A stretch of DNA of 11,339 bases, from assembly GCA_040752295.1 (NCBI GenBank), contig JBFMFE010000160.1, forward strand, positions 1-11,339. The letters are read 5' to 3'. Position 1 is the stretch's first letter. Every line of letters begins with the position of its first letter. Below the pieces are notes generated by a model. The model was not told the DNA's origin. It was given only the letters and a program-made list of their open reading frames with translations, and ran no database searches. Both the position numbers and the translations under genes were made by a program. Below, piece after piece: positions 7,655-11,339 of the stretch. This stretch comes from JBFMFE01 sp040752295. GTDB taxonomy: Bacteria > UBP15 > UBA6099 > JBFMBQ01.

Positions 7655-9222
7655 GCTTTCGCGACGAATGGTCGGCGCCGCGCGACGCTGATCGAGACCG
7701 GGGTGATCGTTTCATTGAACCCGTCCCGGGCGGCTGTCACCGCGACCCCGCCAGACCAGTTTTCGCACCGCGCGCACGGCGCCGGCAGCGGGCCGGTGAA
7801 ATTGCTCTTGATGAACGGGTACAATTTTTCGTCCCGCAGTTTATCGAGCCGTCCGGGCTGGTATTTCCAGGCGTCGATCGGGAGCAGGCCGCAGCACGGC
7901 GCCATGCCGCCGTCGGCGTTGGTGTAAAGCCCCTCGAGCAGCGCCATGCAGACTTTTCGCTTCGGGAACACGCCGTGAATCCACGGCCCTTCGAACCCGA
8001 ACAGCCGGTTCTTCTGCCAGCAGCTGACCGAGTCGGCGTCGTCGCGCCAGCGCTCGATGAACGCGCCGGTCTCGCCGCGGTTGAGTTCCTGTACGACGAA
8101 CCCAACGCCGATGTGCATGCCGTGCCCGTGTCCGAGCCGGCACAGCCGCCGCACCCGCCGCTCGAGATGCTCGAGCGGCGGCCCACCCTTGCGGATACGC
8201 GCGTACGACTCTCCCGTTGCGGCGTCGATGCTCACGCTCACCATGTCGATACCCGACCGCACCAGCCTGCCGATCCGCTCATCGTCCAGCAGCGTGCCGT
8301 TCGTCGTCAGGCTGCACTTGAGCCCCTTTTTCACAACGGCGTCGGCGAACTTGAAGAAGTCCCCGTGCAGCAGCGGCTCACCGAAACCTGTCAGCACCAC
8401 TCTTTTCACCGGGAACAGCCCGGCCACTTCGTCCAGCATCGGCTTGAAATCGTCCAACTCGAGAACGGCGCCTTTCAGCCCGGTGTGCCATTTTTCGTAG
8501 AATTCCGTCACCTCGTCGTCGGAATCCCTGCCGTGGAACGGGCACATGTGGCAGTTGAGGTTGCAGATTTCGCCCGGGCTCACCTGCCACATGAATGGGT
8601 ATTGACCGTCGTCGATTTTCGATTTTACTTCCGGCCAGACCCCGGCAGCCACGTCGAATGACGGTCTGTAGTTATAAACTGGAACCCCCGCACCCGATTT
8701 CGAGACCGGCGCCCGGCAGCCGCTGATGCTGAACCGTTCGCCGCCGGCAACCCGGCGCAGGAACGGTTTCGTGAATATCTGAAAATCGCGGCGATCGAAC
8801 ACGGCAGGGTCGAGCGCGAGCATATCCACCGCCAGCCCCATGCTGTCGAGCAGCCGCAGATCGTCCAGCATGTCCTCGAGCACCGGTTTTTCCAGGGGAG
8901 CGCATCCGGGGTCCATTCTGATGACGTAATCCGGGCCGCCGTGCGTTTCGACAGCGGCGGCGGCCTCGCGTGAAACGATGCCGCGGGCGGGAATGCCTCG
9001 GGCGTTTCCTCCCCTGTAGTCCGGCGCGCCTTCCAGCCATACCACGCCGGGGGCGACGGCTTCGAGCAGCCATGATGCGCGCTCAAGCGCCGCAACGGCA
9101 TTCCCGGTGCCGCTGCCTTTCGGCCAGACCCGCGCCGGCGCGATCACAACCTGAACGTTACTTATTCGTTGCCTTCCGTTTTCGTTTCTGCCGCGCCCAC
9201 CGCCCGAACACTCGTACCGCAC
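7612..9222 (-). CDS. Radical SAM/SPASM protein with degenerate nucleotidyltransferase-like N-terminal region
   Basis: A 536-residue predicted iron-sulfur enzyme that would use S-adenosylmethionine to start radical chemistry. The radical SAM core has CNLNCHMC (C220, C224, C227), TGFGEPLLHGDF (278-289), SLTTNGTLL (304-312) and SVSIDAATGESY (329-340). A SPASM-like cysteine set follows (C425, C443-C444, C483, C486), suggesting auxiliary clusters. Residues 1-200 look like a worn GT-A nucleotidyltransferase domain: VVIAPARVWPKGSG (25-38), and YVIRMDPGCAPLEKPVLEDM (99-118), which aligns by eye with IADADANAPPGPIIREAF of the downstream gene but lacks the second acidic residue. The start is GTG at 9222, five bases after AAGGAG; an ATG two bases earlier is out of frame. 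It is the first gene after a good promoter. SPASM proteins modify peptides, sugars or other small substrates; which applies here is not shown by the sequence, though the flippase next door favours a glycan or lipid-linked substrate. Confidence 0.85.
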   Translation of the reverse strand: MRYECSGGGRGRNENGRQRISNVQVVIAPARVWPKGSGTGNAVAALERASWLLEAVAPGVVWLEGAPDYRGGNARGIPARGIVSREAAAAVETHGGPDYVIRMDPGCAPLEKPVLEDMLDDLRLLDSMGLAVDMLALDPAVFDRRDFQIFTKPFLRRVAGGERFSISGCRAPVSKSGAGVPVYNYRPSFDVAAGVWPEVKSKIDDGQYPFMWQVSPGEICNLNCHMCPFHGRDSDDEVTEFYEKWHTGLKGAVLELDDFKPMLDEVAGLFPVKRVVLTGFGEPLLHGDFFKFADAVVKKGLKCSLTTNGTLLDDERIGRLVRSGIDMVSVSIDAATGESYARIRKGGPPLEHLERRVRRLCRLGHGHGMHIGVGFVVQELNRGETGAFIERWRDDADSVSCWQKNRLFGFEGPWIHGVFPKRKVCMALLEGLYTNADGGMAPCCGLLPIDAWKYQPGRLDKLRDEKLYPFIKSNFTGPLPAPCARCENWSGGVAVTAARDGFNETITPVSISVARRRPFVAKAWNRAKNMMTRWFQ

Positions 9223-9227
9223 ATGCT

Positions 9228-9233
9228 CTCCTT
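9228..9233 (-). promoter_or_regulatory. Shine-Dalgarno site of the first radical-SAM gene
   Basis: AAGGAG on the minus strand with a five-base spacer to GTG 9222. It supports the GTG start over the nearby out-of-frame ATG at 9224, which would have a spacer of only three bases. Confidence 0.7.
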
Positions 9234-9245
9234 ACATTTGTTTTC

Positions 9246-9274
9246 ATTATAGAAATTGCAACAGATTGGAACAA
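9246..9274 (-). promoter_or_regulatory. Sigma-70-type promoter of the radical-SAM/phosphodiesterase operon
   Basis: On the minus strand TTGTTC (9274-9269), a 17-base spacer and a perfect TATAAT (9251-9246) lie in a locally AT-rich stretch of a GC-rich region. Transcription would start near 9240, giving a leader of about 18 bases that contains the AAGGAG site. This implies that the four genes from 9222 down to 3616 can be expressed independently of the flippase upstream. The -35 element matches the consensus at only three positions. Confidence 0.65.
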
Positions 9275-9359
9275 GGGAGGCATTGGTAACGATGAAATGC
9301 GGCTCCACACAGGAGCACGGGGCCGCCGGGCACTGTATTGTTTCCGCTGTTACAGCGCA

Positions 9360-10886
9360 CTACCCGCCGCCGGGATTCCGGCTCAATCCGATCTTTCGCA
9401 TCGCGGCATCAACGATGACCCTGTCTTCGGGTTCATAGCAGAGGAACCTTGCGAGTGCCGCGTACAGGATTGAAAAAGCGGCGCCGGCGGCGATTATGTC
9501 GAGCCACCACGGGTCGAGCCTGATCACGAGCAGCGCGGGCGCCGCGAGCGCCAGCGCGAGCGCCGGCTTGACCGCTCTGGACTTGAACGGGTGCAGCTTA
9601 AATATCCACCAGGTCTGCGCCGCCGGAACAAGACCGCCGAGCGCCGTCGATATGCCTGTGGCGAGTGCCAGCCCGTTCAATCCGTGTTTCGGCACAAGCG
9701 CAAAACACAGCGCGAAGTTGATCGCCGTGATCGCAACGTTGTTCACCATCGTCAGCCACGGCCGGTCCGCTATCGACAACAGGGAACCGCTGTAACTGCC
9801 CGCCACGCGCCCCATGAAACATATTCCCAGGATCACAACGACTGTTCCGCCCGCCCCGAATTCCACACCGAACAACCTGACCACGCTGCCCGACTTCAGC
9901 GTCAGGAACAACAGCGGCATCATGGTGATGTGATAAATCCATCGCGTCGTCGTCTGACAGGTGAGGTCCAGTTTCTCCATTTCCCCGCGGCTGTACAGGT
10001 CGGCCATAATGGGGCTGAAAACGTTCATTACTGATGTCAGACCGGCCATACCTATCATGAACAGCGAGGACACCGCCGCATATATCCCTATCCCCGCGTT
10101 GTCTATCCACAGTGCTCCTATCAACGGGGCCGCCTGGAAGACCGTGAAAGACGCCAGAACCGCCACCATCAACGGCAGCGAGTAAAGGAAAACCCGGCCG
10201 AATTCGAAATGTTTTATGTTCGACAGCTTCAATCCCCTGAACAGCAGGAAGATTCCCGCGCCCGCCGCCACCAGCCGGGCCGCGGTGTATAAAGGGATCG
10301 AGTACGCGGCGCCCACTACCCCCCAGCCCGCAAAAACCGTAAAAATCAACACCCCTGCCAGCTTCACAGGGTCCACCACCAGCTCGGACAACGTGAAGTA
10401 AAAAACAGTGCCCTTCGCGATGGTTGCCTGTCCGAGTATCTGGCTGACAACGAGCATCGGCAGCGCGATAACCGCTATCCTTACAACCGGCGTCAGCAGC
10501 GGCTTTTCATATATCCCGATGCTGACCCACTCCGGGAATAAAGCGATGACGGCGGACACTGCGGTGGCGGCCAGCAACGCGATAACACTGGTCCCGGCTA
10601 TCACCCCATCGGTATGCTCGCGCTGTCGGTTTCCCTCGTAAACGGCGACGAACCTGGCGATGGAAGAAATGAATCCGAAGTGCAACACGAGCGCGAGCGC
10701 CTCGAGCATACGCGTCGAAAGAGCGTAAAGCCCGTAGCCGTCCGCGCCCAGTATTCTCGTTATCACCGGGATTATGGCGATGGACAGCGCGGTCCTCGCA
10801 ACGAGACCGCCCATACCGACCGCGCCGCCCTTGGCGATCGTCTTCAATTCCCCTGTTATATCTGTGCCGGTTGCGTTACTGTTCAT
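9360..10886 (-). CDS. Wzx-type polysaccharide / lipid-linked oligosaccharide flippase (MOP superfamily)
   Basis: A 508-residue inner-membrane protein with about 12-14 hydrophobic segments, the size and topology of the polysaccharide-biosynthesis branch of the MOP exporter superfamily. Family-like features are the N-terminal IAKGGAVGMGGLVARTALSI (17-36) followed by VITRILGADGYGLYAL (41-56), and the mid-protein NVFSPIMADLYSRGEMEKL (288-306) leading into a transmembrane helix. These proteins move undecaprenyl-linked sugars across the cytoplasmic membrane for assembly of O-antigen, capsule or exopolysaccharide. The ATG at 10886 has only a weak ribosome site. The neighbouring genes on the same strand suggest a surface-glycan locus, but no polymerase or clear glycosyltransferase is in view. 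The stop at 9360 is followed by a short palindrome (9345-9357) without a T-run, so no clear terminator separates it from the operon promoter. A related lipid or teichuronic-acid flippase is equally possible. Confidence 0.85.
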   Translation of the reverse strand: MNSNATGTDITGELKTIAKGGAVGMGGLVARTALSIAIIPVITRILGADGYGLYALSTRMLEALALVLHFGFISSIARFVAVYEGNRQREHTDGVIAGTSVIALLAATAVSAVIALFPEWVSIGIYEKPLLTPVVRIAVIALPMLVVSQILGQATIAKGTVFYFTLSELVVDPVKLAGVLIFTVFAGWGVVGAAYSIPLYTAARLVAAGAGIFLLFRGLKLSNIKHFEFGRVFLYSLPLMVAVLASFTVFQAAPLIGALWIDNAGIGIYAAVSSLFMIGMAGLTSVMNVFSPIMADLYSRGEMEKLDLTCQTTTRWIYHITMMPLLFLTLKSGSVVRLFGVEFGAGGTVVVILGICFMGRVAGSYSGSLLSIADRPWLTMVNNVAITAINFALCFALVPKHGLNGLALATGISTALGGLVPAAQTWWIFKLHPFKSRAVKPALALALAAPALLVIRLDPWWLDIIAAGAAFSILYAALARFLCYEPEDRVIVDAAMRKIGLSRNPGGG

Positions 10887-11072
10887 GTGCCGTTACGGGT
10901 GAATTATGCGAGCCTGCCCCGCCCCGGACGGATAAATGCCTGCTGGCCGGTCCAAGTGTAAAACTCATTTTAAACAGTGGGTTTTGAAAAATCCAGCAAC
11001 AAATGCAATATTTGAGCGCGGCGATTTTTTTTGGCACTACCCGCCCATGTTTTACCGGTTGTGTTTTGAATT

Positions 11073-11189
11073 TCAGTCCCCCTGGATCAGCGGCGGCGGT
11101 TGCAGTCCGACGGCGCGAAAGACGTCGCCCGCGCTGCCCTGAAGCTCGTCCCTGACGATATATGGACTGCCATTTATTCTATTGTCGCG
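11073..11189 (-). pseudogene. Possible decayed coding fragment
   Basis: A 38-codon open stretch on the minus strand, without a good start codon, ends in FRAVGLQPPPLIQGD and a TGA at 11073-11075. The residue mix is balanced and protein-like, and the ending slightly resembles the GLxPPxxxQG segment of sulfatases. That resemblance is too short to name a family. It abuts, in another frame, the short frame 11174-11242, which suggests a frame-shifted remnant of one gene. Confidence 0.25.
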
Positions 11190-11242
11190 TCAACAATCAC
11201 GTGTCTTATGTTGGTGAACTTTCGCAGAAATTCTACAGTCAT
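11174..11242 (-). other. 22-codon minus-strand frame, possible remnant or coupled small peptide
   Basis: From ATG 11242 it reads MTVEFLRKFTNIRHVIVDAT and then IE before TAA (11174-11176). The ATG overlaps the TGA of the frame entering from the right edge (TGATG), an arrangement typical of translational coupling. It is equally readable as a piece of a decayed gene whose frame is lost near 11176-11190. No family recognised. Confidence 0.25.
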
Positions 11243-11339
11243 CAAGCGGCATGAGCAAGGGCGTAGATCAGGGTGTTGAGGATTTTTGTATTGAGCGAAG
11301 CATTTTCGGAGTTTGAAAAAACCCTTTTACGCCATAGAA
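11242..11339 (-). CDS. Possible C-terminal end of a gene entering from the right edge
   Basis: An open minus-strand frame runs from the window edge to TGA at 11242-11244. Its last residues read SLNTKILNTLIYALAHAA, a plausible amphipathic C-terminus. It is only about 31 residues, so no product can be named, and it may belong to the same decayed region as the fragments to its left. Confidence 0.3.
   Translation of the reverse strand, partial: LWRKRVFSNSENASLNTKILNTLIYALAHAA

Larger units (their letters stand above)
10887..11339. other. Gene-poor right end, less GC-rich, no confident gene
   Basis: About 450 bases with a lower GC content than the rest of the window, including T8 at 11026-11033. 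I see no RNA gene or full gene. A weak possible promoter for the flippase on the minus strand is TTTACA near 10957-10962, without a convincing -10 element. The part beyond 11073 contains short minus-strand reading frames that look coding in pieces, listed separately. A plus-strand frame at 10936-11142 has no recognisable features and is not called. Confidence 0.5.

Noticed and set aside
7594..8661. 355-codon plus-strand frame opposite the first radical-SAM gene
   Set aside because: Shadow frame with repetitive Arg/Pro/Val composition and no recognisable motif.
9345..9357. CGCTGT-A-ACAGCG palindrome after the flippase stop as a terminator
   Set aside because: The loop is too small for a full hairpin and no T-run follows on the minus strand.
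10936..11142. 68-codon plus-strand frame at the right end
   Set aside because: No motif and odd composition; the opposite strand there reads more like protein.

Overview
The window is GC-rich (clearly above 60% G+C across the genes) and bacterial. It looks like a chromosomal stretch from an organism whose closest relatives I cannot name from sequence alone. An AddA/RecB-type helicase-nuclease, a Wzx-type flippase and radical-SAM/SPASM enzymes point to a bacterium with an elaborate cell surface. No rRNA, tRNA, CRISPR array or intact insertion sequence was seen.

Layout. (1) Positions 3-3422, plus strand: the 3' part of an AddA-like helicase-nuclease gene. It is open at the left window edge, so its true start lies outside. 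(2) Positions 3423-3615: a convergent intergenic gap with a strong palindrome and a possible intrinsic terminator. (3) Positions 3616-9222, minus strand, read right to left: four genes that probably form one transcription unit. They are a radical-SAM/SPASM protein with a degenerate nucleotidyltransferase-like N-terminus (9222-7612), a second protein of the same architecture whose reading frame is broken by a C/G homopolymer (7654-6003), a small Rossmann-like protein with a C-terminal hydrophobic segment (5903-5301), and an AlkP-superfamily phosphodiesterase (5304-3616) that overlaps the previous gene by ATGA. A good sigma-70 promoter with a perfect TATAAT lies just before the first gene (9246-9274). 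(4) Positions 9360-10886, minus strand: a polysaccharide/lipid-linked oligosaccharide flippase, upstream of that promoter in the same direction. (5) Positions 10887-11339: a less GC-rich, gene-poor end with short coding-looking fragments on the minus strand in shifting frames, perhaps decayed genes.

How the genes may work together (inference). The flippase together with sugar-nucleotide-transferase-like, radical-SAM and phosphodiesterase enzymes suggests a locus that builds or modifies a surface glycan or other lipid-linked molecule. The two radical-SAM proteins share the same unusual two-part architecture and probably act as a pair. The DNA-repair helicase-nuclease is convergent to this locus and most likely functionally unrelated.
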